Shown: positions 33,650 through 41,336 of the stretch, in pieces
How the letters are laid out: the number at the start of each line of letters is the position of its first letter
How positions within the stretch are numbered: the first letter of the stretch is position 1
DNA from: Methanogenium sp.
GTDB taxonomy: Archaea > Halobacteriota > Methanomicrobia > Methanomicrobiales > Methanomicrobiaceae
NCBI GenBank assembly: GCA_030595665.1
Contig: JAUVCV010000018.1
Coordinates: 1 to 42,782, forward strand
Reading direction: 5' to 3'
DNA: 42,782 nucleotides
Translations under genes and position numbers: made by a program
The notes under the pieces: generated by a model
Database searches by the model: none
Seen by the model: the letters and a program-made list of their open reading frames with translations, nothing else
Told to the model about the DNA's origin: nothing

Positions 33650-33819
33650 TTCCATTGGAACATCTGAAAATAGGTACCCAAAATGGATGATATGGGAGAT
33701 AACACACAGATATTGTCTGAACTATAAATGATTACTTGTTATTCTGCAGAAAAAACAACAGATATTGCATATCAACAGCCAGTCACCTGAACAAAAAAAG
33801 AGATAGGGGGAGAAAAACC

Positions 33820-34962
33820 TCAGCGTTGTCGGTAGATTAGGTATCCTGCACAAATTCCTGCGATAATCACAAAGATAAACATCCACGCGTCAGAGAAGTC
33901 AGTCTTTTTTCCTGCCTCATGAAAGGTGAAAAAAGAGATCTCCCCCGTATCTCCTGTGGCAACAAACCCGCCATCGGTGGGGACGAATGTCCGGATGGAA
34001 GTGTCCCCAAACCAGTGCATCCACTCTTCCTCCCCGTCTGCGGAGATACCCATCACGAGATATTGTGGTTCACCATCCACAAGGCTGGCGTCATAGCCCA
34101 GCAGGTAGTATCCGCCGCCAGGTGCCGCATCTGCATAATATATCAGTTCCATCCGCTTGGGATAGGAAAAGACCTCAACTGCAGTGCCGGTGGCATTCAG
34201 AATGAGCACTGCCGCCTCATCTGCCGTGGTGAGGGCGGGGGCAATATACCCACCGCCGGGGAGAGAATTGATATTCACCACATATCCAATATCCTCCTCA
34301 CCATATCGTTCTTCCCAGACAACACTGCCCTCTTCGTCCAGGTACATCACCAGTCCCGCAGAGTCAGCAGAGGCTATCAGGGGTCTGGCATAACCAGCTA
34401 CGATGTATCCGCCATCAACCGCCTTCACAGACTGGATACGTCCAAGACCGGCACCAGAGGTGTCAGCATAGGATCTGTTCCAGAGGGGAGTACCGTCTGA
34501 GTCCAGCCGGTAGATGGTCGGGTTCAGGTAGTTTGCGGCGGCAATGATACCGCCTGCAGGCACGGCATCCACCGATGACACTTCACCGCAGGGCACATGC
34601 CATGTCCACATAATTTCACCTTCCGGACTGACTCCCGCAAAGTCATGGGTATCTGTGAATACAATATACCCACCCTCATGCTCCTGAACATATCGGATGA
34701 CCGAGGCGTTTCCTATGGCAACTGTCATATTGCCGGCAACTGTTCCGTCTGCGGCAACAAACCATAGTGCAGGGCCGGCTTCGCCAGCACCTGCAGCGAT
34801 AAATTCACCTGGGGCAGATGATTCAATAAAAGCTGCAACTTCTGAGGCACCCTCAATCGTGGCCGTCCGGTTCAAATCAGGCGGCTGGATTGCCATAGCA
34901 GTCCCACAGACGAGGAGCAGGGTCATACAGACAAGCACCACCAGTCTCACATACAATCTCAT
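33820..34962 (-). CDS. Secreted, membrane-anchored beta-propeller-like protein
   Basis: 380 residues. An N-terminal signal peptide (VRLVVLVCMTLLLVCGTAMA, cleavage after AMA) is followed by about six repeats of the type GGYIVAG-x-DxDGxxxWxxxYG. Examples are GGYIVFTDTHDF, GGYIVAGYARP, GGYYLLGYD and GGFVATGD, resembling PQQ or kelch-like propeller blades. A C-terminal membrane helix (WMFIFVIIAGICAGYLIY) ends in RQR. It is likely a surface protein anchored by its C-terminus. There is no ribosome binding site before ATG 34962. Either the message is leaderless (TATA-like ATACTATTAG at about 34991-35000), or it is coupled to the upstream frame through TAATG. Confidence 0.82.
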   Translation of the reverse strand: MRLYVRLVVLVCMTLLLVCGTAMAIQPPDLNRTATIEGASEVAAFIESSAPGEFIAAGAGEAGPALWFVAADGTVAGNMTVAIGNASVIRYVQEHEGGYIVFTDTHDFAGVSPEGEIMWTWHVPCGEVSSVDAVPAGGIIAAANYLNPTIYRLDSDGTPLWNRSYADTSGAGLGRIQSVKAVDGGYIVAGYARPLIASADSAGLVMYLDEEGSVVWEERYGEEDIGYVVNINSLPGGGYIAPALTTADEAAVLILNATGTAVEVFSYPKRMELIYYADAAPGGGYYLLGYDASLVDGEPQYLVMGISADGEEEWMHWFGDTSIRTFVPTDGGFVATGDTGEISFFTFHEAGKKTDFSDAWMFIFVIIAGICAGYLIYRQR

Positions 34963-35240
34963 TATGGGAATGGTTGTCCGCCGATGCTAATAGTATTCTC
35001 CCTTTCCTGTTTCTTCCACAACATCCATCTATGTTCCTTCCTCCCGCCGGAACTGCAGGCAGCCAATACTCTGAGACACCAAAGAGGTACCTGACAGTGG
35101 TGACCAGACACCCGAGGGGGAGCCCGCGGTATCTCTCCACACATCCGTGATAGCGAGAGACAGGAAGACAGAGGAGTGAACAATAAAACAGCACACAAAA
35201 ATGTAATTAAAAAACAGTGAATATGATATATTCTGTTCAT
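34962..35240 (-). CDS. Doubtful small ORF bridging two genes
   Basis: 92 residues beginning with a signal-like hydrophobic stretch (CFLITFLCAVLLFTPLSS). Its ATG overlaps the stop of the PH-domain gene (ATGA) and its TAA overlaps the start of the beta-propeller gene (TAATG), which would couple all three. Beyond the first 30 residues the sequence is Cys/Pro/Arg-rich and not clearly protein-like. It is therefore either a rapidly evolving exported protein or a coincidence. Confidence 0.3.
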   Translation of the reverse strand: MNRIYHIHCFLITFLCAVLLFTPLSSCLSLSRMCGEIPRAPPRVSGHHCQVPLWCLRVLAACSSGGRKEHRWMLWKKQERENTISIGGQPFP

Positions 35241-35866
35241 CGCATCTTCTCTTCTATTCTCTTCAGGACTGCTCCAATCTCCCGAAGTTCCACAAGCACA
35301 GCAGCATCCGCTGCCTGCCCTTCTGGAGAGGTGGCGGAAACGGACGCAGGGATGGGTGCAGTCTCTGCACCAGTGACGGCTGCAACCGGATGGCCGGACC
35401 GCACAAAGTCCATGATGATGCCACGGAGTGGTTCAGGGTCACAGATGCCCTGAAGTTTAATCTCTGCAAGCTGATTTGCCGAGTAACCGGCGGTCTGAAT
35501 GCGAAGGTTTGAGATCCCAAAGAGCCGCATCACAGGGCCCTGGATGATGTCAACATTAGTGATACGGTTGTAGGGGACGATGCCGGTCTGCCTCCAGAGG
35601 ACACCGCGGCCCCAGGTCATCTCGGTCATCGTCAGAAGGTAGCGGACTGTCCCGTAATAGAGATAGGCCCAGAGGCCGCCTGCCGCAGCAAGGAATACAA
35701 AAATTCCTGCTATCACTGCAAAGGCACTCCCGGCCCCATCCAGCATCCCGAATACCATGAATGCAAAAAAGAACGTGGGAATCAGCATGCTAAATGTGGT
35801 CACGAGGATCAGGTAGGATCGAAAAGACGGGGCAGGGACGAATTGAGTATCAATCTGAACAGACAT
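35237..35866 (-). CDS. Membrane protein with bacterial PH domain (YdbS-like)
   Basis: 209 residues. Two N-terminal membrane helices (YLILVTTFSMLIPTFFFAFM and VIAGIFVFLAAAGGLWAYLY) are followed by a PH-like domain: YLLTMTEMTWGRGVLWRQTG, VPYNRITNVDIIQGP and LFGISNLRIQTAG. This is the standard YdbS/bPH2 signature, in which an unusual membrane-associated sheet is formed. A Pro/Ala-rich linker and a C-terminal helix (LVELREIGAVLKRIEEKMR) follow. The ribosome binding site AAAGGGT precedes ATG 35866. Function of the family is not established; it is often linked to envelope homeostasis. It diverges from the DUF2115-like gene with about 210 bp between. Confidence 0.87.
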   Translation of the reverse strand: MSVQIDTQFVPAPSFRSYLILVTTFSMLIPTFFFAFMVFGMLDGAGSAFAVIAGIFVFLAAAGGLWAYLYYGTVRYLLTMTEMTWGRGVLWRQTGIVPYNRITNVDIIQGPVMRLFGISNLRIQTAGYSANQLAEIKLQGICDPEPLRGIIMDFVRSGHPVAAVTGAETAPIPASVSATSPEGQAADAAVLVELREIGAVLKRIEEKMR

Positions 35867-36075
35867 ATATACCCTTTCTGGTACCAGACGTAATCACCGT
35901 TTGCACGGCACAATGGGGGTAGTACACTCCGGATACATTTCCGAATCCCATGCACAGTCCCACAATCCACGCCTTTACCTCAGCTATCACCATATGTTAC
36001 CCACCGGAATCGGTGGCAAAACGGACCTGCCCGGAACAAAGCACTCATCTTCTACCAGGGCGGAAAAGATAGAGT

Positions 36076-36867
36076 ATGGCAGGAATCCTCTCACGGATAC
36101 GAGCACGAATATCCGGGGACAGCAGGCCGGAAGATGCCACCTACCGACCGGAGATTGACTGTATTGTAGATACCGCATCGGTGACATGCAGGGAGACAAC
36201 ACCCTCCGGACAGGTGCTTCCTGCATACCGGGAAAGTCTCACATTAATACAGGCATTCTGGAACAACGCAGCAGCATGCCAGGACAAAGAGGCACTCCTC
36301 TCTCTTCTTGCAGACTATGTCAGGGAATATCCACAGGAGAACCTTCGCCAGATGATGGTGAACTTCGAACGAAAGACCCGCGACATTCCCGCCGACTACC
36401 GTGAACCACTCCTTACCGCAGTCCATGAGGAGATCTTTGGCACCCACCACCGCCTGATGACAGAGGCCGCCCATGAAGGCAAACGGCCCTGGAGGACAAA
36501 CACTCTGCGGGCAGGGTTTATGGACTACTGTCGGATGGTGCATCAGGCAGCCACAATAAAGGCAGAGGAAAAAGACCCGTCCATCCTCTCACTGCACTAT
36601 GCAATCGCCTGCTATGCGATGTATGTTGAAGACGGACCAGGCCATCCTGATGAGACACCCTTTCCAGGCGGGCTCTCCGTTGAACGGGACGGATGGGTAT
36701 ACTACTGCCCGGTGCGGGACCATGCAGACGATGTGCCCTTCGCCCTCTGCCCCTTCTGCCCGGCAGTCCAGACCGCCGGGGTACATCTTATCCGTGACCC
36801 ACAGGAGAGGGACCGGATACAAAAACAGGGATATATTGATAACTATTTCACGAATTTCAAAGGATAA
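36076..36867 (+). CDS. DUF2115-like (UPF0305) protein
   Basis: 263 residues, mostly helical, with a cysteine-containing C-terminal part (YYCPVRDHADDVPFALCPFC) followed by PAVQ. A paired CPxR and CPFCP suggests a metal site. That C-terminal pattern is what I associate with the methanogen family DUF2115/UPF0305; the assignment is from memory of motif shape, not a search. The N-terminal 60 residues look variable. ATG 36076 follows GGCGGAAAAGATAG, a weak ribosome binding site. Function unknown. It converges with a small membrane gene at 36878, leaving 10 bp between. Confidence 0.6.
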   Translation: MAGILSRIRARISGDSRPEDATYRPEIDCIVDTASVTCRETTPSGQVLPAYRESLTLIQAFWNNAAACQDKEALLSLLADYVREYPQENLRQMMVNFERKTRDIPADYREPLLTAVHEEIFGTHHRLMTEAAHEGKRPWRTNTLRAGFMDYCRMVHQAATIKAEEKDPSILSLHYAIACYAMYVEDGPGHPDETPFPGGLSVERDGWVYYCPVRDHADDVPFALCPFCPAVQTAGVHLIRDPQERDRIQKQGYIDNYFTNFKG

Positions 36868-36877
36868 AAAAAGCATT

Positions 36878-37024
36878 TCAGGCAAAGAAGGCGACACATA
36901 CACCTGCCACGACAATGAGAATCCCTGCCCGCTGCATCTGCATCGGATCTTTCACCGCTTCTCTCCGTGTAAAGGGCCTGCCTGATCCACTGCCCCCTTC
37001 CTCCTTCACCACGTATTTCACCAT
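36878..37024 (-). CDS. 48-residue tail-anchored membrane protein (predicted)
   Basis: A short frame of 48 codons (ATG 37024, TGA 36878-36880). It begins MVKYVVKEEGGSGSGRPF, has a basic middle (TRREAVKDPMQMQ) and ends with a hydrophobic helix (AGILIVVAGVCVAFFA) right at the C-terminus. The shape resembles tail-anchored proteins such as SecG/Sec61-beta, but the sequence does not match that family in my reading. It starts 4 bp after the stop of the zinc-ribbon gene, so it is likely co-translated with it. The other frame here (36843-37028) is its shadow. Confidence 0.5.
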   Translation of the reverse strand: MVKYVVKEEGGSGSGRPFTRREAVKDPMQMQRAGILIVVAGVCVAFFA

Positions 37025-37028
37025 CCAT

Positions 37029-37496
37029 TCAAATGATTATTGTGTCACTCATTTTTGTACCATCACCATAGACAGCAACATAATAGACCCCGACTGGTTT
37101 CCTCAGGGTGCCCGTCTCAACCGGCCCAAGAACAGTCCCCGGCTCCGGGCTTGCAAAGGAGAATAGCTGCGACGTACTGCCACCTTCTGCAAGAACCGCA
37201 ATCTGCAGGTTTGCCACATCCCTGCCGTCAACGGTACCCTCATACTCAACATACGCACTCCCGTCTGAAAGGGAGATTTCAAACAGGACATTTCCGGTGC
37301 TTGTGACAGTTGTCGGAGCGAATACAATTGGAAAAAGAAGATAGGCCAGCACAATGGCCACCACTGCAAGAACCCCCACAACAGCCACTTCCCTCTGCAT
37401 CATGTAGCGCTTACTCAGGGACTGACCGCAGACCATACAGATGCTGGCCCCCTCGGGCACCGGTTCACCACACCGCGGGCACACTTTCTGTTTCAT
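37029..37496 (-). CDS. Zinc-ribbon membrane protein
   Basis: 155 residues from ATG 37496; GGGGGGT lies about 8 nt upstream, which favours it over ATG 37502. An N-terminal zinc ribbon, CPRCGEPVPEGASICMVCG (two CxxC pairs), is followed by a membrane helix (VAVVGVLAVVAIVLAYLLFPI). A beta-rich outside domain of about 95 residues (VLFEISLSDGSAYVEYEG, GVYYVAVYGDGT) follows. This topology, cytoplasmic ribbon, helix and external domain, is common in archaeal proteins of unknown function. It is followed by the 48-residue tail-anchored protein, probably as a pair. Confidence 0.8.
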   Translation of the reverse strand: MKQKVCPRCGEPVPEGASICMVCGQSLSKRYMMQREVAVVGVLAVVAIVLAYLLFPIVFAPTTVTSTGNVLFEISLSDGSAYVEYEGTVDGRDVANLQIAVLAEGGSTSQLFSFASPEPGTVLGPVETGTLRKPVGVYYVAVYGDGTKMSDTIII

Positions 37497-37720
37497 TCCC
37501 ATAACCCCCCGTTGAATCAAGATTATTATGAGCACAGGGCTCTTCAATATTGTTATTCCCCTAATGCCTCTTCTGACTCACACATTCAAAGAGAACCTTT
37601 TTTTTGTATTCCCGCTGTATCAATTGCATAATCAGGTGAGAGGGACAGACGGGTGCATGCCATCCCCTTCATACAGGGAGATGGGATGGACCCGGGAGTA
37701 CCATCTGAGGGTGTGCAGTT

Positions 37721-38743
37721 ATGATCAAAGTGGCAATAAACGGATACGGAACAATTGGTAAACGGGTGGCCGACGCGGTGGCCGCTCAGCCGGACATGGA
37801 AATTGTAGGGGTCTCTAAGACCCGACCCTCCGGGGAGGCATATATCGCAAATGAACGAGGATATCCTCTCTATATCGCGGATATTACAAAGAAGGGGGTC
37901 TTTGAGGAGGCGGGCATTGCAGTCGCAGGTGATGTGGAAGGTATGCTGCGCCAGTGTGATGTCGTCGTCGACGCAACCCCCGGTGGTGTGGGGAAGGCGA
38001 ACAAATCACTCTATGAACTCTACAATGTCAAAGCCATCTGGCAGGGCGGGGAGAAGCACGAGATAGCAGGTATCTCGTTTAATTCATCCTGCAATTACCA
38101 GGATGCCTTTGGCGCTGACTTTGTGCGGGTGGTATCCTGCAACACGACCGGCCTCTGCCGCATCATCAAGCTGGCAGATGAAGCATATGGGGTGAAATCG
38201 GTCTTTGCAACGATGGTGCGCCGTGGATCTGATCCCGGCGGCATCAAGACGGGGCCAGTGGACGCAATTGTCTTAAACCCGGTCACCATCCCGTCCCACC
38301 ACGGGCCGGATGTGAACACGGTCCTCCCGTCAATTGACATCGTAACCACTGCAATGATCGTGCCGACAACATTCATGCACATGCATGTAATACGAATGGA
38401 GCTGGCACGGGAGGCCACTCGTGAGGGTGTTCTTGATTTGATCCGGAAACATCCGAGAATCGGCATCGTAAAAGGCGCAACCGGCATCACTTCCACGGCA
38501 GAACTCAGGGAACTGGCCTCAGACATGGGCCGCCCCCGTGGTGACCTCTGGGAGTCCTGTGTCTTCGAAGAATCGGTTGCAGTCGGCAAAAACAATGAAC
38601 TCTATCTCTTCCAGGCCATCCACCAGGAAGCAGATGTTGTCGTAGAAAACGTCGATGCCATCCGTGCGATGATGAAGGCGGCAGACACCGCAGAAGAGTC
38701 AGTCCGGATGACAAATGAGGCCCTTGGGCTGAAGGCCATCTGA
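37721..38743 (+). CDS. gap: Type II glyceraldehyde-3-phosphate dehydrogenase (archaeal)
   Basis: Oxidises glyceraldehyde 3-phosphate to 1,3-bisphosphoglycerate with NAD(P); in methanogens it works mainly in gluconeogenesis. 340 residues. The Rossmann start INGYGTIGKRVADAV and the catalytic Cys140 in SCNTTGLCR are present. HHGPD (about 219-223) is the type II active-site His region. The lack of bacterial GAPDH features confirms the archaeal class. GAGGGTG lies before ATG 37721. It stands alone and converges with the VOC gene, with hairpins between. Confidence 0.96.
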   Translation: MIKVAINGYGTIGKRVADAVAAQPDMEIVGVSKTRPSGEAYIANERGYPLYIADITKKGVFEEAGIAVAGDVEGMLRQCDVVVDATPGGVGKANKSLYELYNVKAIWQGGEKHEIAGISFNSSCNYQDAFGADFVRVVSCNTTGLCRIIKLADEAYGVKSVFATMVRRGSDPGGIKTGPVDAIVLNPVTIPSHHGPDVNTVLPSIDIVTTAMIVPTTFMHMHVIRMELAREATREGVLDLIRKHPRIGIVKGATGITSTAELRELASDMGRPRGDLWESCVFEESVAVGKNNELYLFQAIHQEADVVVENVDAIRAMMKAADTAEESVRMTNEALGLKAI

Positions 38744-38786
38744 GTATTATTTTCCTGACCTGAGAAACTGAGAGAGAAACAGAAAC

Positions 38787-38842
38787 GGATGTGGATGCTG
38801 TCACATCCTGATAGATCGGGAACGGGGATTTTACAATTCCCC
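38787..38842. terminator. Two hairpins between convergent gap and VOC genes
   Basis: GGATGTG (38787-38793) pairs with CACATCC (38802-38808), loop 8 nt. GGGGA (38824-38828) pairs with TCCCC (38838-38842), with a TTTT in the loop region. They lie in the 151-bp gap between two convergent genes and probably end both transcripts. Confidence 0.45.
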
Positions 38843-38894
38843 AAACCCTGCTAAATACATTTTTGTACTGACCGGATTTCCCCCGAACACGGGG

Positions 38895-39398
38895 TTACCG
38901 TTCATCCATGCCGAGCATATGCTTCACAATCTCTGGCGGCATGGTGGTGGATGCTGCAATTTCATCCGTCGACATGCCGGATGAGGCCAGCCGTTTCACA
39001 CAGACATCCATTATCTCTCCAACCTCGATCATATGTCCATCGGGGTCAAGGAACCGTACGGTGAGCTGGCACCAGGGCTGAGTGGTTACCTCATGCACAA
39101 ATGCAACCCCGGCGGACTGCAGTTTATCAAGCGTCTGATCCATATCTTCTGTTTCGTAATAGAGTTCGAGCATCCGCTTTGATAAAAAATTTCCATCATT
39201 GGTGTCAGCATCCCCGAATATTACATCTCTGCCGTACTTCCCGTCCCAGATTGCAAGTGCACTTTTAAAGCTGATATTTATGCCAAGATCAAGGTCAATT
39301 TCCTCTCCCATAACACCAGTGTAGAAGTTCTTTGAAACCTCCACATCGTTTACAAACAGAACGGTCGAATGGAATGAAAAAATGCTGTTGCCTGCCAT
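38895..39398 (-). CDS. Glyoxalase/VOC-family protein with C-terminal tail
   Basis: 167 residues from ATG 39398 (TTG 39404 is alternative). Residues 5-128 follow the vicinal-oxygen-chelate fold: STVLFVNDVEVSKNFYTGVMG, MLELYYETEDMDQTLDKL and VRFLDPDGHMIEVGE, with possible metal ligands His/Glu in the last strand. The family includes glyoxalases, dioxygenases and drug-resistance proteins, and the substrate is not predictable. The last 38 residues (CVKRLASSGMSTDEIAASTT and on) form a short helical appendix with a helix-turn-helix look, unusual for single-domain VOC proteins. Confidence 0.85.
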   Translation of the reverse strand: MAGNSIFSFHSTVLFVNDVEVSKNFYTGVMGEEIDLDLGINISFKSALAIWDGKYGRDVIFGDADTNDGNFLSKRMLELYYETEDMDQTLDKLQSAGVAFVHEVTTQPWCQLTVRFLDPDGHMIEVGEIMDVCVKRLASSGMSTDEIAASTTMPPEIVKHMLGMDER

Positions 39399-39404
39399 AC
39401 TCAA

Positions 39405-39968
39405 AAGATTCCTGCAGACGGTGATAATATTGTTGTGGGTGGTGTGAAATTATCATGAACATACGATTTCAAATACGGAAATTCTTCATAAATCAGTCGC
39501 GGTGTACGATTCATATCATCTTAGGCAAAAATCCACGCGTCTGGTTAAGCAACGGTTAAATAACCTCCAAAATGCCATTCGCCCTGGAAAAATGTGTCCA
39601 CACAGAAGCACGGGGTGAGGAGATCTCAACCGGAGACAACCCATACATCCTCTCAAAATATCCGATAACGACGACCCCACAATACTCTGCAATTTATCAT
39701 CATTTTCGTAGATAAACGTCATTACATCCATATTTTTCCGGCAAAAAATATGGGCGGAAAATACGTTCATTTTACCCCCCGATTCCCCAACAAAGGGGAT
39801 AAAAAAATGTGATCAAAGGGTACTAAAAGATGACAAAAAAAGGAGTAAGAGGAGAAACCCTGTTTCCGTCATTCATCCATCCGGTCTGAACAAGTACCCA
39901 TGTCGTCTTTAACTTCGCGGCATCTCTACATAGCCATTTTTTCTAAAATGGACTATTTACAATTTGAT
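39405..39968. other. Intergenic region, no supported gene
   Basis: 564 bp between the VOC gene and the kinase. A frame at 39516-39770 (minus) is open for 84 codons but has no ribosome binding site and unconvincing sequence. Short A tracts (39800-39806, 39837-39843) and a GGGGAT-rich patch at 39770-39805 are present. The base composition shifts here from the GC-richer left side to the AT-rich kinase gene. Confidence 0.5.
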
Positions 39969-41282
39969 CTACCTGGTCTGTGCCAATATACGAAACTCAT
40001 TGAGTTTCGAGGGTAACGATATTTCATCACAGTATCCCATACAGAAACTGGCGGCTCCAGTATTTTTCTTGAATAAATCATAGACCTCATCAATCAGACC
40101 AGGGTCATCCAATTTTGACAAAATTCTCGCAAATACTTTTCCAACATGCCATTGACCGGAACTATTACCCATAATCGGTAGTCTATGAATAATAATTGAT
40201 TTTATGCCATCTGAATCTGCTAAATTGAACACATTTTCATACAAATCAGCTATAGTATCAAAATAATCATAATCATATGGTGAACTTTTACTTGCATATT
40301 CATCATATTTTGAAAATATTGTTTCAAATTCAGAAGGATATTTATCAATCATTGTTTTTAAGATTATAAATTCTGTATCGGGTAAATTATCTTTATACAA
40401 TGATTGATCTGACAAATTTTGAATATAGATATTGACTATATTTTTTGTTCCTTCTAATAGGTATTGGAATTTTCTTTTCGTTAATTCAACTTCTCTTTGT
40501 ATGGTGTCTTTAGGCCTGTCATAAGCTCCATTTTCAATCGATCCTATAGCTTCCAAAAGTTCATCGACTGATTGATATCTCTTCGCTCTATCCGGATCAC
40601 AGGATCTTTTAACAATGTGACGATATTTCTCAGGAATCTCACCTATTTCAACAGTACCAAAAGAAGAGCCTGTCAAAATATTTGATAATATCACACCTAA
40701 TGAATAAATATCAGTCCGCCAATCAACATCCTTTGCATTTCTCAATTGTTCAGGAGAACAATACCCATAAGTTCCCATACCATGTGTCGAAGTAAGAGTA
40801 GTGGAGTCTCTTTCACTTAAAACTCCCAACCCAAAATCAGTTATTGCTACGTATAAATTTTCACCCTCTTTTGCAAATAAGAGTATATTATTAGGGTTTA
40901 GATCTCGGTGAATAGTTCCTCCATCATGGACTGCTTTAACCCCGTCCAGTATTTCTTTAAATACCCACAATTCTACCTCACCAGATCTTTCATTGAGATA
41001 TTCTCTTAAATTTCCATCTGCCAATGGCATGATATATGAATTCATATCGTTGCTTGTGTCAGAGGATAGAATAGGTACGATATTTTTATGACTGATTTTA
41101 AGGCTAAGCCGAATTTCTCTTTCAAATCTTCTTATGGCTGATTCACTGTCAGAAGTTAATATTTTTTTAGCATATCTCATTCCATGATTATCTTTGACTT
41201 CGTAGACAACTGCTTGCCCTCCCCTACCAATTTCCCCGACAGTTGTATATTCTTCCATGGGTGAGTATGGTTTATTATCCAA
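39969..41282 (-). CDS. AT-rich Hanks-type serine/threonine protein kinase
   Basis: Up to 437 residues; the start is TTG 41282 or ATG 41258 (MEEYTTVGE), neither with a ribosome binding site. The kinase domain is 12-250: glycine loop GEIGRGGQAVVYE, Lys39 (YAKKIL), catalytic loop HRDLNPNN (125-132) with Asn for the usual Lys, DFG (149-151), SPE (176-178) and DIYSLGVILS. The C-terminal ~185 residues are helical and unrecognised; there is no membrane helix, so it is cytoplasmic. The gene is much more AT-rich than its neighbours: 60-base samples gave 12 and 24 G+C, against 33 in the adjacent PEGA gene. That points to transfer. It lies 54 bp after the PEGA-domain gene on the same strand. Confidence 0.9.
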   Translation of the reverse strand: MDNKPYSPMEEYTTVGEIGRGGQAVVYEVKDNHGMRYAKKILTSDSESAIRRFEREIRLSLKISHKNIVPILSSDTSNDMNSYIMPLADGNLREYLNERSGEVELWVFKEILDGVKAVHDGGTIHRDLNPNNILLFAKEGENLYVAITDFGLGVLSERDSTTLTSTHGMGTYGYCSPEQLRNAKDVDWRTDIYSLGVILSNILTGSSFGTVEIGEIPEKYRHIVKRSCDPDRAKRYQSVDELLEAIGSIENGAYDRPKDTIQREVELTKRKFQYLLEGTKNIVNIYIQNLSDQSLYKDNLPDTEFIILKTMIDKYPSEFETIFSKYDEYASKSSPYDYDYFDTIADLYENVFNLADSDGIKSIIIHRLPIMGNSSGQWHVGKVFARILSKLDDPGLIDEVYDLFKKNTGAASFCMGYCDEISLPSKLNEFRILAQTR

Positions 41283-41336
41283 TAATAAGCTGTTAGACTG
41301 GATTTTTGAAAATAAATGGATATTTCATCTCCTGAT

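Noticed and set aside
39516..39770. 84-codon minus-strand frame left of the kinase
   Set aside because: No ribosome binding site, mixed composition, and another frame looks no worse; not supportable as a gene.
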